Source: Paenibacillus tyrphae (GTDB taxonomy: Bacteria; Bacillota; Bacilli; Paenibacillales; NBRC-103111). Taken from it: 64,000 nt of DNA. Below the pieces are notes generated by a model. It was not told the origin of the DNA. It saw nothing but the letters and a program-made list of their open reading frames with translations, and searched no databases. Location: positions 175,800 to 239,799 of the forward strand of contig NZ_JNVM01000016.1 in the NCBI RefSeq assembly GCF_000722545.1, in the 5' to 3' direction. The translations under genes and the position numbers were made by a program. Each line of letters begins with the position of its first letter. Position 1 is the stretch's first letter. Positions 1-8,415 of this stretch are shown here, piece after piece.

Positions 1-912
1 GTCTGCCGTGTAGATCGAACCGCCGCCGATGACCGGCACACGGCTTCCGACCGCTTCCTTGATCAGCTCAAGGCGGGTGCGAGTAACGTCAGCTTCGCGA
101 CGCGGCCGGGAGCGGTAATCGTTCGTCAGCACGTGAATGTAATCAAGCTCTTGCTTCGCCAGCACATCGGCCAAGTGCAGCGCGTCAGCCATCGTAAGCC
201 CCGGCGTTGTCGCTTCTTCGGGGGTAAAGCGGTATCCGACGATAAACGGACGGTCGGCGTGGCTGGCGACGGCTTTCTTTACCTCGTCGATAACCGCAAG
301 AGGAAAGGTCAGTCGCTTCTCGACGCTCCCGCCCCAACGGTCGCGGCGGCGGTTGCCGTGCGGAGAATAAAACTGCTGGAGCAGCAAAGCGAAAGCGCCA
401 TGGATCTCGACTCCGTCGAATCCGGCGATGATGGCGCGGCGCGCGGCTTCTCCGAACTGCCGGATCAGCTCCTCGATCTCATGCGGCGCCAGCTCCCGGG
501 GGAGGACGAAGCCTCCGGCTTCATCCTTTATTGCGCTCGGGCCGACGACGTCGCCGTTCGGCACGAGTCCGGGGTCCGCATTGCGCCCGCCATGATGAAG
601 CTGGAGGACGGCTTTCGTTCCTTGCGCTTGAATGACCTGGGCCCAGCGGCTCAGCTCCGGTATCGTTTCGTCGCGGTCGGCTGCGGGCTCCCCGGCAGCA
701 TCTTGTCCTCCAGGGGCAATGTAGGCGCAGGCCGTAACGACCATGCCGGCGCCTCTGGAGCGCCGGGCTATAAAATGCAGCTCCTCGTCTGTCAACGTTC
801 CGTCTGAACGGGACGAATAGTGAGTCATCGGCGCGACGACGATCCGGTTATCAAGCGTGATGCCGCTCCGCAGGGCGAGCGGTTCGAACAAAGGGGCATA
901 TCGTGGATTCAT
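1..912 (-). CDS. NADH:flavin oxidoreductase, old yellow enzyme family (3' end cut by window)
   Basis: FMN-dependent ene-reductase-type TIM barrel, resembling the Bacillus YqiG/NemA-like group. Translating the minus strand from the ATG at 910-912 gives 304 residues with no stop before the window edge, so only the C-terminal part is missing. Visible motifs are the FMN/substrate segment VVAPMTHYSS (about residues 25-34), LQLHHGGRNADP (103-114) and GVEIHGAFALLLQQFYSPH (168 on). The usual HGAN of the active site reads HGAF here, so position 174 is Phe where many family members have Asn. The gene diverges from fumC across a 200-bp gap with a 12-bp palindrome. Cytosolic; the natural substrate cannot be told from sequence. 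Confidence 0.88.
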   Translation of the reverse strand, partial: MNPRYAPLFEPLALRSGITLDNRIVVAPMTHYSSRSDGTLTDEELHFIARRSRGAGMVVTACAYIAPGGQDAAGEPAADRDETIPELSRWAQVIQAQGTKAVLQLHHGGRNADPGLVPNGDVVGPSAIKDEAGGFVLPRELAPHEIEELIRQFGEAARRAIIAGFDGVEIHGAFALLLQQFYSPHGNRRRDRWGGSVEKRLTFPLAVIDEVKKAVASHADRPFIVGYRFTPEEATTPGLTMADALHLADVLAKQELDYIHVLTNDYRSRPRREADVTRTRLELIKEAVGSRVPVIGGGSIYTAD

Positions 913-940
913 AGGATGGATTCGACCTTTCTTTGGAAAT

Positions 941-952
941 ATAGTATACTAT
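941..952. promoter_or_regulatory. 12-bp palindrome in the OYE/fumC divergent gap
   Basis: ATAGTATACTAT is a perfect palindrome 29 bp upstream of the oxidoreductase ATG, and on the minus strand it contains a TATACT -10-like hexamer. A dyad over a -10 element suggests a repressor site, for example MarR- or HxlR-type. That is inference only, since no regulator gene lies next to it. Confidence 0.3.
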
Positions 953-1121
953 TATGTATGTTAAGTTGATTTAATCAAAAGGCCGCACAAAAATCAATCC
1001 TTTTCCACGTCTGCAGCCCGATAGGCGGAAATGACCTGTTGATCCGCCGGGCTCAAGGCTTTTTAATTATTTCCAAGATGGGTAATCTTAAGATGTACTT
1101 ATATCAAGGAGGGTGCTAACG

Positions 1122-2510
1122 ATGGAATTCCGAACTGAAAAAGACACGATGGGCGAAATTCAAGTGCCTGCGGACAAATTATGGGGCGCTCAAACCCAGC
1201 GGAGCAAGGAGAATTTCAAGATCGGCACGGAGCGGATGCCGCTGGAAATCGTCCGGGCGTTCGCGCTGCTGAAGAAGGGGGCTGCAGCAGCTAACCTGAA
1301 GCTGGGCAAGCTGGAGCCGGAAAAGGCGGAAGCGATCGCCCAAGCGGCCGATGAAGTGAGCGGGGGACAATGGGACGATCATTTTCCGCTTGTTGTATGG
1401 CAGACCGGCAGCGGCACGCAGTCCAACATGAACGCGAACGAAGTCATCGCGAGAAGGGCGTCGCAGCTGCTCGAAGCGAAAGGAAGCGGGCTGCGGATTC
1501 ACCCGAACGATGACGTGAACCGCTCGCAAAGCTCGAACGATACGTTCCCGACTGCGATGCATATCGCCGGCGTGCTGGCGGTGCGGCAGCAGCTGCTTCC
1601 CGCCCTGCAGCGGCTCAAGGAAACGCTCGGAAATAAAGCCAAGGCATTTGAGGATATCGTCAAAATCGGACGCACGCATCTGCAGGATGCGACGCCGCTG
1701 ACGCTCGGGCAGGAAATCAGCGGTTGGTGGGCGATGCTTGAGAAGACGGAGCGGATGATTCGCGAAAGCTTGGAGCCGATGCGGGAGCTGGCGATCGGCG
1801 GCACGGCCGTCGGAACGGGATTGAATGCCCATCCGAAATTCGGCGAGACGGTGGCCGAGGAAATTTCCTGCTACACGGGAGAAACCTTCGTCTCGGCCGA
1901 GAACAAATTTCACGGGCTGACCAGCCATGATCAAATCGTATACAGCCATGGCGCGATCAAAGCGCTCGCAGCCGATCTGATGAAGATCGCCAACGATGTC
2001 CGGTGGCTGGCAAGCGGTCCGCGATGCGGCATCGGCGAGCTGCGCATCCCGGAGAACGAGCCGGGCAGCTCGATTATGCCGGGCAAGGTGAACCCGACTC
2101 AGAGCGAGGCGATGACGATGGTTGCCTGCCAGGTGATGGGCAACGATGCGGTGATCGGCTTTGCCGCAAGCCAAGGAAATTTTGAATTGAACGTGTTCAA
2201 GCCGGTCATTATTCACAACTATTTGCAGTCCGTTCGTCTGCTGGCGGACGCGATGGATTCGTTCAACGAGCATTGCGCCGTCGGCATCGAACCGAATCGC
2301 GAGGTCATTCAGCGGTACTTGGACGAATCGCTGATGCTGGTTACGGCGCTGAACCCGCATATCGGCTATGAGAAAGCGGCGTCGATCGCCAAATCGGCGC
2401 ACAAGGAAGGATTAACGCTTAAGGAAGCGGCGATCCGGAGCGGCTATTTGACGGAGGAGCAATTCGTTTCGATCGTGCGTCCGGAGGAAATGATTCATCC
2501 GAAAGAATAG
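1122..2510 (+). CDS. fumC: fumarate hydratase class II
   Basis: Reversible hydration of fumarate to L-malate in the TCA cycle; iron-independent homotetramer in the cytosol. The ATG at 1122 follows AAGGAGGG with good spacing and gives 462 residues, the length of Bacillus FumC/CitG. An in-frame GTG nine bases upstream overlaps the ribosome site and is less likely. The superfamily signature GSSIMPGKVNP is present near residue 315, with the active-site segments TGSGTQSNMNANEV and GRTHLQDATPL. It is monocistronic and followed by an intrinsic terminator. Confidence 0.97.
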   Translation: MEFRTEKDTMGEIQVPADKLWGAQTQRSKENFKIGTERMPLEIVRAFALLKKGAAAANLKLGKLEPEKAEAIAQAADEVSGGQWDDHFPLVVWQTGSGTQSNMNANEVIARRASQLLEAKGSGLRIHPNDDVNRSQSSNDTFPTAMHIAGVLAVRQQLLPALQRLKETLGNKAKAFEDIVKIGRTHLQDATPLTLGQEISGWWAMLEKTERMIRESLEPMRELAIGGTAVGTGLNAHPKFGETVAEEISCYTGETFVSAENKFHGLTSHDQIVYSHGAIKALAADLMKIANDVRWLASGPRCGIGELRIPENEPGSSIMPGKVNPTQSEAMTMVACQVMGNDAVIGFAASQGNFELNVFKPVIIHNYLQSVRLLADAMDSFNEHCAVGIEPNREVIQRYLDESLMLVTALNPHIGYEKAASIAKSAHKEGLTLKEAAIRSGYLTEEQFVSIVRPEEMIHPKE

Positions 2511-2519
2511 ACGGCGAGG

Positions 2520-2552
2520 AGACAGCCTGTATGAAGCGGGCTGTCTTTTTTC
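2520..2552 (+). terminator. intrinsic terminator of fumC
   Basis: Stem AGACAGCC / GGCTGTCT followed by a run of T, 10 bp after the fumC stop. It also lies just beyond the 3' end of the converging TetR gene. Confidence 0.85.
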
Positions 2553-2566
2553 TATCCCTTGCCGGG

Positions 2567-3175
2567 CTACTTTTTCAAGCCTGCAGATTGAATGGGGCTC
2601 AGTTGGATCATGCGCGTGAACATTAAGGCCATGTCCCACGGCGTATAATCGCGGCCTTGTTCAAGCCAATATTGAACGATGCCCAGATGCGCGGAGATTA
2701 AATAGGCCATCAAATAATCCCACGGAACCGGCACGCGGTCTTCGCTGTGGTGAAATTCGTTGAACTTGTCCATCAAATGAACCCGCATGAACTCCTTGAA
2801 CTTCACAGAAAAGGACGGGTCCCCCTTCGGCCCCAGCATAACGCTGAAAAAGCGGGCATGCTCGCCGAAATATTCGAACAGCCGGACCGTGAACGGAAAG
2901 GGGGTATCCCGGGACTCGTGCATGACCAGGTCCAGCGGATCGAACGTTTGGGCGATCTTTCGGAGCCCCTGCATCATCTCTTCGGTGATTCGCTCCAGAA
3001 GATCGAATTTATCGGCAAAATGCAAATAAAAGGTACCCCGGTTCAGCCCCGCTTTTGACGTGATATCCTTCACTGTGATTCGTTCGAAGCCTTGTTCCTC
3101 TATCAGCTCAAGCAGCGCCTCCCGCAGCATGTGCATCGTCCGGACAATTCTGGGATCGTTTGCATTCTCGGTCAC
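2567..3175 (-). CDS. TetR/AcrR-family transcriptional regulator
   Basis: DNA-binding repressor with an N-terminal helix-turn-helix (ERITVKDITSKAGLNRGTFY) and a C-terminal all-helical ligand domain. The frame is open to an ATG at 3256. I prefer the GTG at 3175, because it follows AAAGGA, gives 202 residues (normal for the family) and drops an atypical 27-residue extension. That extension's DNA also contains TTGACA and TATATT-like promoter hexamers. Divergent from the P450 gene, with a dyad operator between them, so local autoregulation and control of the P450 are plausible. The ligand is unknown. Confidence 0.88.
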   Translation of the reverse strand: MTENANDPRIVRTMHMLREALLELIEEQGFERITVKDITSKAGLNRGTFYLHFADKFDLLERITEEMMQGLRKIAQTFDPLDLVMHESRDTPFPFTVRLFEYFGEHARFFSVMLGPKGDPSFSVKFKEFMRVHLMDKFNEFHHSEDRVPVPWDYLMAYLISAHLGIVQYWLEQGRDYTPWDMALMFTRMIQLSPIQSAGLKK

Positions 3176-3292
3176 TTCGTTCAGTCCTTTCACTTCAATA
3201 TAGAGTTGTGTAAAAATTGTCAAATCTAGGATGTTTTTTGATTGTTTAGTAGACATTTTCCGCCGGACTGTTCATGGTATCGTCTCCAGTTA

Positions 3293-3311
3293 ACACTATA
3301 ATAGACAGTGT
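3293..3311. promoter_or_regulatory. probable TetR operator over the P450 -10 element
   Basis: Inverted repeat ACACT-N9-AGTGT whose left arm abuts a perfect TATAAT (3297-3302) upstream of the P450 gene. Position and symmetry fit repression by the adjacent TetR protein (inference). Confidence 0.5.
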
Positions 3312-3352
3312 GATCATTAATCAACACAAAGTTCATTTAGGGAGGCCTATTT

Positions 3353-4552
3353 ATGGAAAAGTCCGCTATTACCGATTTTGGTCAAGTTCGCGAGCTTAGC
3401 ACTCCGGAAGAGCGTTTCAACCCGTTTAAATGGTATCGCAAAATGAGAGAGGAGGCCCCCGTCCGTTGGGATGAGGAGCGCCGCACGTGGGATGTTTTCG
3501 GCTACGAGGAAGTGAAGACGGTTTTGGATCGGAAGGAGGTCTTTTCGTCCCGTGTTTTTCGCGACGGGAAGTCGCTTTTCGAGAACGGTCTCCTCAATCT
3601 CGACCCGCCAAAGCATACGCAGATGCGCGATATTGTCAATAAAGCTTTTACCCCCAAAGCGATGCAGGATTGGGAGCCGCGGATTCAGGCGATTACCAAC
3701 GAATTGTTGGATAACATCGGTGGAGAACGGGAGATCGATCTTGTCGAGCAATTATCTTACCCTCTTCCGGTTCTGGTGATCGCCGCCATGCTTGGAGTTC
3801 CTGCGAAAGATAAGCGCAAATTTAAAGATTGGTCCGATCAGGCTGTTGCGGGACCAGCAAACAACAGTGCAGAAGCCAAGAACGAGCAGCTCCAGAAGCA
3901 GCAGCAGGTGGTCGGAGAGCTGTATGCCTATTTCAAGGAAATCATCGAGCTGAAAAAAAAGCAGCCTGCGGACGACATCATTTCCGTGCTGCTTCAGGCC
4001 AGCGTGAATGGTGAGAGCTTGACGGAAGAGGAGATCGTCGGATTTTGCATCTTGCTGCTCGTTGCCGGGAACGAAACCACGACCAATTTGATTACCAATG
4101 CGATCTACACGTTCCTAGAGTACCCGGAGGTGTACCGGCAAATCAATAATGATCCGGACGAATTGCTGCCTGCGGCGATTGAAGAAGTGCTGCGTTTTCG
4201 TTCGCCCGTACAGGCTTCATTTCGTATCGTGCAAGAAGACGTCGTTTTGGGAGGGAAAAAGCTGCGCGCAGGGGAATACGTGATCGTCTGGATGGGCGCG
4301 GCCAATCGCGACGAAAAGCAGTTTCAGGATGCGGAGCAGTTCGTGGTGCCGCGCAAGCCGAATCTGCACATGGCCTTTGGCCGGGGCATCCATTTTTGTC
4401 TCGGGGCGCCGCTGGCCCGCATGGAAGCGGAGATCGCTTTAAGAGAATGGATCCGGCGGTATCCCGACTTCAAGTTAAGTGCGGGCTTTACTTTAAAGCC
4501 GCTTGAAAGCACGTTTGCGTACGGGATCAAAGAGCTGCTGCTTACCGTTTAA
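3353..4552 (+). CDS. cytochrome P450 (CYP109-like)
   Basis: Soluble haem-thiolate monooxygenase, 399 residues, a normal bacterial length. The I-helix oxygen-binding motif AGNETT is at 238-243, the K-helix ExxR pair at E278/R281, and the haem loop FGRGIHFCLG carries the thiolate Cys349. The PPKHTQMRDIVNKAFTP segment and overall layout resemble Bacillus CYP109B1 (YjiB). The ATG at 3353 follows AGGGAGG. No ferredoxin or reductase gene lies nearby, so electrons must come from elsewhere. Probably controlled by the divergent TetR regulator. CYP109 enzymes often hydroxylate fatty acids or terpenoids, but the substrate here is not inferable. Confidence 0.95.
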   Translation: MEKSAITDFGQVRELSTPEERFNPFKWYRKMREEAPVRWDEERRTWDVFGYEEVKTVLDRKEVFSSRVFRDGKSLFENGLLNLDPPKHTQMRDIVNKAFTPKAMQDWEPRIQAITNELLDNIGGEREIDLVEQLSYPLPVLVIAAMLGVPAKDKRKFKDWSDQAVAGPANNSAEAKNEQLQKQQQVVGELYAYFKEIIELKKKQPADDIISVLLQASVNGESLTEEEIVGFCILLLVAGNETTTNLITNAIYTFLEYPEVYRQINNDPDELLPAAIEEVLRFRSPVQASFRIVQEDVVLGGKKLRAGEYVIVWMGAANRDEKQFQDAEQFVVPRKPNLHMAFGRGIHFCLGAPLARMEAEIALREWIRRYPDFKLSAGFTLKPLESTFAYGIKELLLTV

Positions 4553-4582
4553 GGCGGATGAATGAAGTACGAGGCTAAACGC

Positions 4583-4622
4583 AACAGCAGGTCGGTCAGT
4601 CAACCGGCCTGCTGTTTTTTTG
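4583..4622 (+). terminator. intrinsic terminator of the P450 gene
   Basis: Stem AACAGCAGG-CGGT / ACCG-CCTGCTGTT followed by a T run, about 30 bp after the P450 stop. Confidence 0.88.
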
Positions 4623-4758
4623 CTCGTTTTTCCAAGGAACGGGTCGACGGGAAGGGGGTTATGGTATAATATGATGAAGCACGTTTTCGAAATACGGCTT
4701 GCAAATGCCGGTGCCATACGCTGCAATTTTCATCGGCATAGGAGAGGAAAGTTGACGG

Positions 4759-7152
4759 ATGAAGACGCTTGTTATCGCCGAGAAGCCGGACATGGGGCGC
4801 AATATTGCGGCCGCCATCGAGCCGAAGGCGAAAAATCAACGCACGCATATCGAAGGCGAGAAGTATATTATCACCTGGGCCATCGGGCACCTGATCGGCC
4901 TCGCCGAACCGGATGCGTACGATGAAAAATATAAAAAATGGAATTTTAGCGATTTGCCGATCATTCCGGAGCGGTTCAAGCTCGTGCCCAATCCGAAGAC
5001 GAAGGACCAGCTCAAGGTCATCGCCGAGCTGGCCAAACGGAGCGGGCAGCTTATTAACGCTTGCGACGCCGGGCGGGAGGGGCAGCATATTTTTTCCCTT
5101 ATCCAGCGGCATCTGAAGCTGTCTCAGCCGGTCAAGCGGCTGTGGATATCGGACCTAACGCCGGAGACGATCCGCAAAGGCTTCGTCGAGCTGCGCGAGG
5201 GCGCGGAATTCGAGCCGCTGACGCGGGCGGCCCGGGCGCGGAGCGAGGCGGATTGGCTGATCGGGATGAACGGCTCGCGCGCGTTTACGACGAAGCACCG
5301 CGAGCTGCTGTCCGTCGGACGGGTGCAGACGCCGGTGCTGGCGCTTCTGTACGACCGGCAGAAGGAGATCGAGGCGTTTACGTCGAGCAAGTACTTCGAA
5401 GTCGAAGCATGGTTCACGCAAGGGGAGACGAAGTACCGCGGGCTGTGGCAGGGGGACAAGCTGACCGACGGCGAGAAAGCGGCTGCGCTTGCTGCCAAGG
5501 TCAAAGGGAAGGCCGGCCGGATCGAAAGCTACGACGTGAAGGATACGAAGGAATACCCGTTCAAGCTCTACGATCTGACTTTGCTGCAGCGCGAAGCGAA
5601 TGCGAAGTTCGGGTTTTCCGCCAAAAAGACGCTCGATCTCGCCCAAGCGCTCTATGAGAAGCATAAAGCGATCAGCTACCCGCGGACGAACTCCAACTAT
5701 GTGACCGAGCAGAACATCCCCGAGATGCACCGGGCGCTCGACCAGCTCGGCAAGACGGGCTATGCGCCGCTTGTCCAGCAGGCGGACAAAAAGCTGGTGC
5801 ACAAAAACAATAAGGCGGTATGCAATCCGGCCAGGGTGGAAGATCACCATGCGATTTTGCCGACGCACAAAATGCCAAGCGGGCTCGCGCCCGACGAACA
5901 AAAGCTGTACGACTTGATCGTACGGCGGTTTTTGTCGCATTTTTATCCGGCGGCGATGTACAAGCTCCATACGATCGTGACGGTATCCGAAGGCGAACGG
6001 TTCAAGAGTACGGTCAAGCAATTGCTGTCTCTGGGCTGGAAGGTCATTTATTCGGACCAGAAAAAGGAAAAAGAAAAGCCGTCCCGGGGCAAGGGCAAGG
6101 CCGACCGGGAGCAGGAAGAGGATGCCGTCGCCGAGGAGGAGACCGACGCTCCGTTCACGCTGGATGCGGCGCAGGCGGTGCTGTGCAAGGACAGCGCGGC
6201 GAAGGAGAAGGAGACCCAGCCGCCGAAGGCGTACACCGAAGGCACGCTGCTGAAGGCGATGGAAAGCGCAGGCAAGCAGATCGAGGACGAGGAGCTGCGC
6301 GACGCGATGAAGGATTCCGGGCTCGGAACGCCGGCGACACGCGCGTCCGTCATCGAGCGGCTGAAGCAGGTCGGCTACGTGGTCATGCAGGGTAAGCGCA
6401 TCGCGATTACGCCGAAGGGCCGAATGGCGGTCGAGCTGATCCGCGGCGCGGGCGTCGAGCTGCTGACGTCGCCGGAGATGACCGGGCAGTGGGAGCGGCG
6501 GCTGAACGAGATCGCGCGCGGCGCGGCGTCGGACGAGACGTTCATGAAGAACGTCGAGCGTTTTGCCGCCCTGATCGTCGAGAAGGTGCGGGGGCAGAAG
6601 CCCGTGGCGAAGCAGGCGTTCGAAGGCGATGCGCCTTCGAACGCCCAGCGCCAGCGGCGCAAAAGCGGCGCGGCGGCCAAGGCCGCGCCGGAGGGCACCG
6701 CCCGCGCGTCCGGCTCCGCGCGGGGCAAGCGCACCGCGCGCGCAGCCGCGGCCGCGGGCGAGCCGCCTGCGGCGGAAGCCGTGCGCCCCGCGAGCACGCG
6801 GCGCGCACGGTCCGCCCCGGGCGGCGAAGACGCCGCAGCGCCGGCCCCGCAGCCGGCCGCCGCAGCGGCGGTGGCGGCGCTGGGCGCGTGCCCGCGCGCG
6901 GGCTGCCGCGGCAGCATCATCCGCGGCAAGCGCGGCTACGGCTGCAGCGCGTACAAGGCGGGCTGCACCTTCGTGATCTGGAAGGACAGCTTCGGAGCTT
7001 CGCTGACGGACGCCGCCATCGCGTATCTGCTGAAACACGGGCGCACCGCGCTGATGAGGCTGGTCGACGAGCAGGGACGGCCGGTCGAAGGACGGCTCGT
7101 GCTGCAGGACCCGAACACGGGACAGCTCAGGCTGGAGCCGGTGTCTTCTTAG
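4759..7152 (+). CDS. topB: DNA topoisomerase III with a long low-complexity C-terminus
   Basis: Type IA topoisomerase that decatenates and relaxes DNA through a 5'-phosphotyrosine intermediate. The N-terminal Toprim domain shows VIAEKPDMGRNIAAAIEP and CDAGREGQ (102-109). The catalytic Tyr is Y307 in ISYPRTNSNY. At 797 residues it is longer than B. subtilis TopB (about 727). The extra length is an Ala/Arg/Pro-rich stretch around 620-705 followed by a four-cysteine zinc ribbon (CPRAGC...GCSAYKAGC). DNA at about 6600-6900 is conspicuously GC-rich. The start is the ATG after AGGAGAGG; an extended -10 (TGGTATAAT, 4662-4670) lies upstream. Probably monocistronic. Confidence 0.96.
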   Translation: MKTLVIAEKPDMGRNIAAAIEPKAKNQRTHIEGEKYIITWAIGHLIGLAEPDAYDEKYKKWNFSDLPIIPERFKLVPNPKTKDQLKVIAELAKRSGQLINACDAGREGQHIFSLIQRHLKLSQPVKRLWISDLTPETIRKGFVELREGAEFEPLTRAARARSEADWLIGMNGSRAFTTKHRELLSVGRVQTPVLALLYDRQKEIEAFTSSKYFEVEAWFTQGETKYRGLWQGDKLTDGEKAAALAAKVKGKAGRIESYDVKDTKEYPFKLYDLTLLQREANAKFGFSAKKTLDLAQALYEKHKAISYPRTNSNYVTEQNIPEMHRALDQLGKTGYAPLVQQADKKLVHKNNKAVCNPARVEDHHAILPTHKMPSGLAPDEQKLYDLIVRRFLSHFYPAAMYKLHTIVTVSEGERFKSTVKQLLSLGWKVIYSDQKKEKEKPSRGKGKADREQEEDAVAEEETDAPFTLDAAQAVLCKDSAAKEKETQPPKAYTEGTLLKAMESAGKQIEDEELRDAMKDSGLGTPATRASVIERLKQVGYVVMQGKRIAITPKGRMAVELIRGAGVELLTSPEMTGQWERRLNEIARGAASDETFMKNVERFAALIVEKVRGQKPVAKQAFEGDAPSNAQRQRRKSGAAAKAAPEGTARASGSARGKRTARAAAAAGEPPAAEAVRPASTRRARSAPGGEDAAAPAPQPAAAAAVAALGACPRAGCRGSIIRGKRGYGCSAYKAGCTFVIWKDSFGASLTDAAIAYLLKHGRTALMRLVDEQGRPVEGRLVLQDPNTGQLRLEPVSS

Positions 7153-7238
7153 GAGCTTTGCCGGGAGCAAGCCTTCGTCGGCCAGGCAGGCTCCCGACCG
7201 AGTAAAGCTATTTTTATCGTGGGGTGAATCGAGCACTT

Positions 7239-7646
7239 ATGAAAGAAATTCCCATTCCGTACGTCCGAGCGAACCAAGCCGGCATTGTCCTGCTGGTTGC
7301 GCTTGCGGTAGCGCTGCGCCAGCCGGCGCTGATCGCCGCCTTGTGGGCGATTCAAGTGCTTGGCTTGTGGCAGGGCATTCGCGCCAACCTGATCGTACAG
7401 CTCGCCGCCCCGCTGCTTCGCAGCCGTGTAGCAGGAGCCCGCACCGAATCACGGGAGCTGCTGAGGTTCAACAACGCGATAACCGTCGCGCTCCTTACTT
7501 TGTCGCTGCTTGCGTTCTGGGTGAATCCGGGCGGCTGGCTCGGATACGTCCTCGCCGGCATCGTGGCGCTTGCCGCGCTCGCGGCTCTATGCGGCTTTTG
7601 CCTCGGCTGCTTCCTGTATTACCGGTTCAAGCGTCTCCGCAAATAA
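7239..7646 (+). CDS. DUF4395-family membrane protein
   Basis: Small integral membrane protein, 135 residues from the ATG at 7239; a GTG at 7224 would add five residues, and neither has a strong ribosome site. Four hydrophobic segments are visible (about 10-40, 40-60, 85-100, 104-125). The C-terminal CGFCLGCFLYYRF is the Cys-containing signature I associate with DUF4395, some members of which sit beside thioredoxin-fold proteins. No such partner is adjacent here. It converges on the hemolysin III-like gene across a shared terminator. Confidence 0.75.
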   Translation: MKEIPIPYVRANQAGIVLLVALAVALRQPALIAALWAIQVLGLWQGIRANLIVQLAAPLLRSRVAGARTESRELLRFNNAITVALLTLSLLAFWVNPGGWLGYVLAGIVALAALAALCGFCLGCFLYYRFKRLRK

Positions 7647-7657
7647 CCTATCATTAT

Positions 7658-7698
7658 AAAAAAAGCTTTCACCGCAGAATCTGCGTGAAAGCTTTTTT
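7658..7698. terminator. bidirectional intrinsic terminator
   Basis: Stem AAAAGCTTTCAC / GTGAAAGCTTTT extended by GCAGA / TCTGC, with A- and T-runs on both sides, between two converging genes. Confidence 0.9.
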
Positions 7699-7709
7699 GC
7701 CGTTAGGCC

Positions 7710-8384
7710 TTACCAGGGCAGCACGTAGAAATAGACGGAGCAAAAGTGGCAGATGCTTCCTCCCAGCACAAACACGTGCCATACGGTGTGGGCGTAAGGG
7801 AGCTTGCGCCATAAATAAAAGATCGTGCCAACCGTATACAGCAGGCCTCCGGCGACCAGCCAGCCGATTCCGGCTGCGGGAAGCTGCTCTTGCAGCGGAC
7901 GGAACGCGAACATGACCATCCAGCCCATCGCGATATAGAACAGCGTCGAGAGGACATTAAACCGCTTGACGAAAAACAGCTTGAACACAATGCCCAGCAG
8001 CGCAATTCCCCACACGACGCCGAATAAGCTCCACCCCAAAGGGCCGCGAATCGTGACGAGCAAAAATGGAGTATAAGTGCCGGCGATGAGAACGTAGATG
8101 GCCGAATGGTCCATAATTTCGAACAGATCGACCCAGCGCTCCTTGCGGGCGCTATGCAGCAAGGTGGAGCAGACGTACAGCAGAATGAGCGAGACGCCGA
8201 ATACGGTGAAGCTGACGATATGCCAGACCGTGCCGTTCTGCATCGAATGAAGCAGCAGCAGAACGAGAGCCGCGACGCTGAGTGCGGCGCCGATGCCGTG
8301 GCTGATGGCGTTGGCCCGTTCTTCTTTCCAAGACGATAAAGTCAACTTGCATTCATCTCCCGTCGGTTGATGGATTTCTTCCAT
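7710..8384 (-). CDS. hemolysin III / YplQ-family membrane protein
   Basis: Seven-helix integral membrane protein of the HlyIII/PAQR superfamily (TrhA-like). It shows the family hallmarks EERANAISHGIGA near the N-terminus, LLHSARKERW and DHSAIYVLIAGTYTPF in the middle, and HTVWHVFVLGGSICHF at the end. The Ser/His/Asp positions form the presumed metal site. The ATG at 8384 gives 224 residues. A TTG at 8345, preceded by GGGAG, would give a start closer to B. subtilis YplQ and is a real alternative. Despite the name, haemolysis is not established for most members; a role in membrane energetics has been proposed. Confidence 0.85.
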   Translation of the reverse strand: MEEIHQPTGDECKLTLSSWKEERANAISHGIGAALSVAALVLLLLHSMQNGTVWHIVSFTVFGVSLILLYVCSTLLHSARKERWVDLFEIMDHSAIYVLIAGTYTPFLLVTIRGPLGWSLFGVVWGIALLGIVFKLFFVKRFNVLSTLFYIAMGWMVMFAFRPLQEQLPAAGIGWLVAGGLLYTVGTIFYLWRKLPYAHTVWHVFVLGGSICHFCSVYFYVLPW

Positions 8385-8415
8385 TATAACCCGCGACCGG
8401 AGAAATGACCAACTC

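Noticed and set aside
1179..2402. 407-codon open frame antisense to fumC
   Set aside because: Codon shadow; fumC is complete and well supported on the plus strand.
5155..7236. 693-codon open frame antisense to topB
   Set aside because: Shadow of a GC-rich gene. The translation is Arg/Leu-rich without any family motif, and the sense strand encodes complete topoisomerase III.
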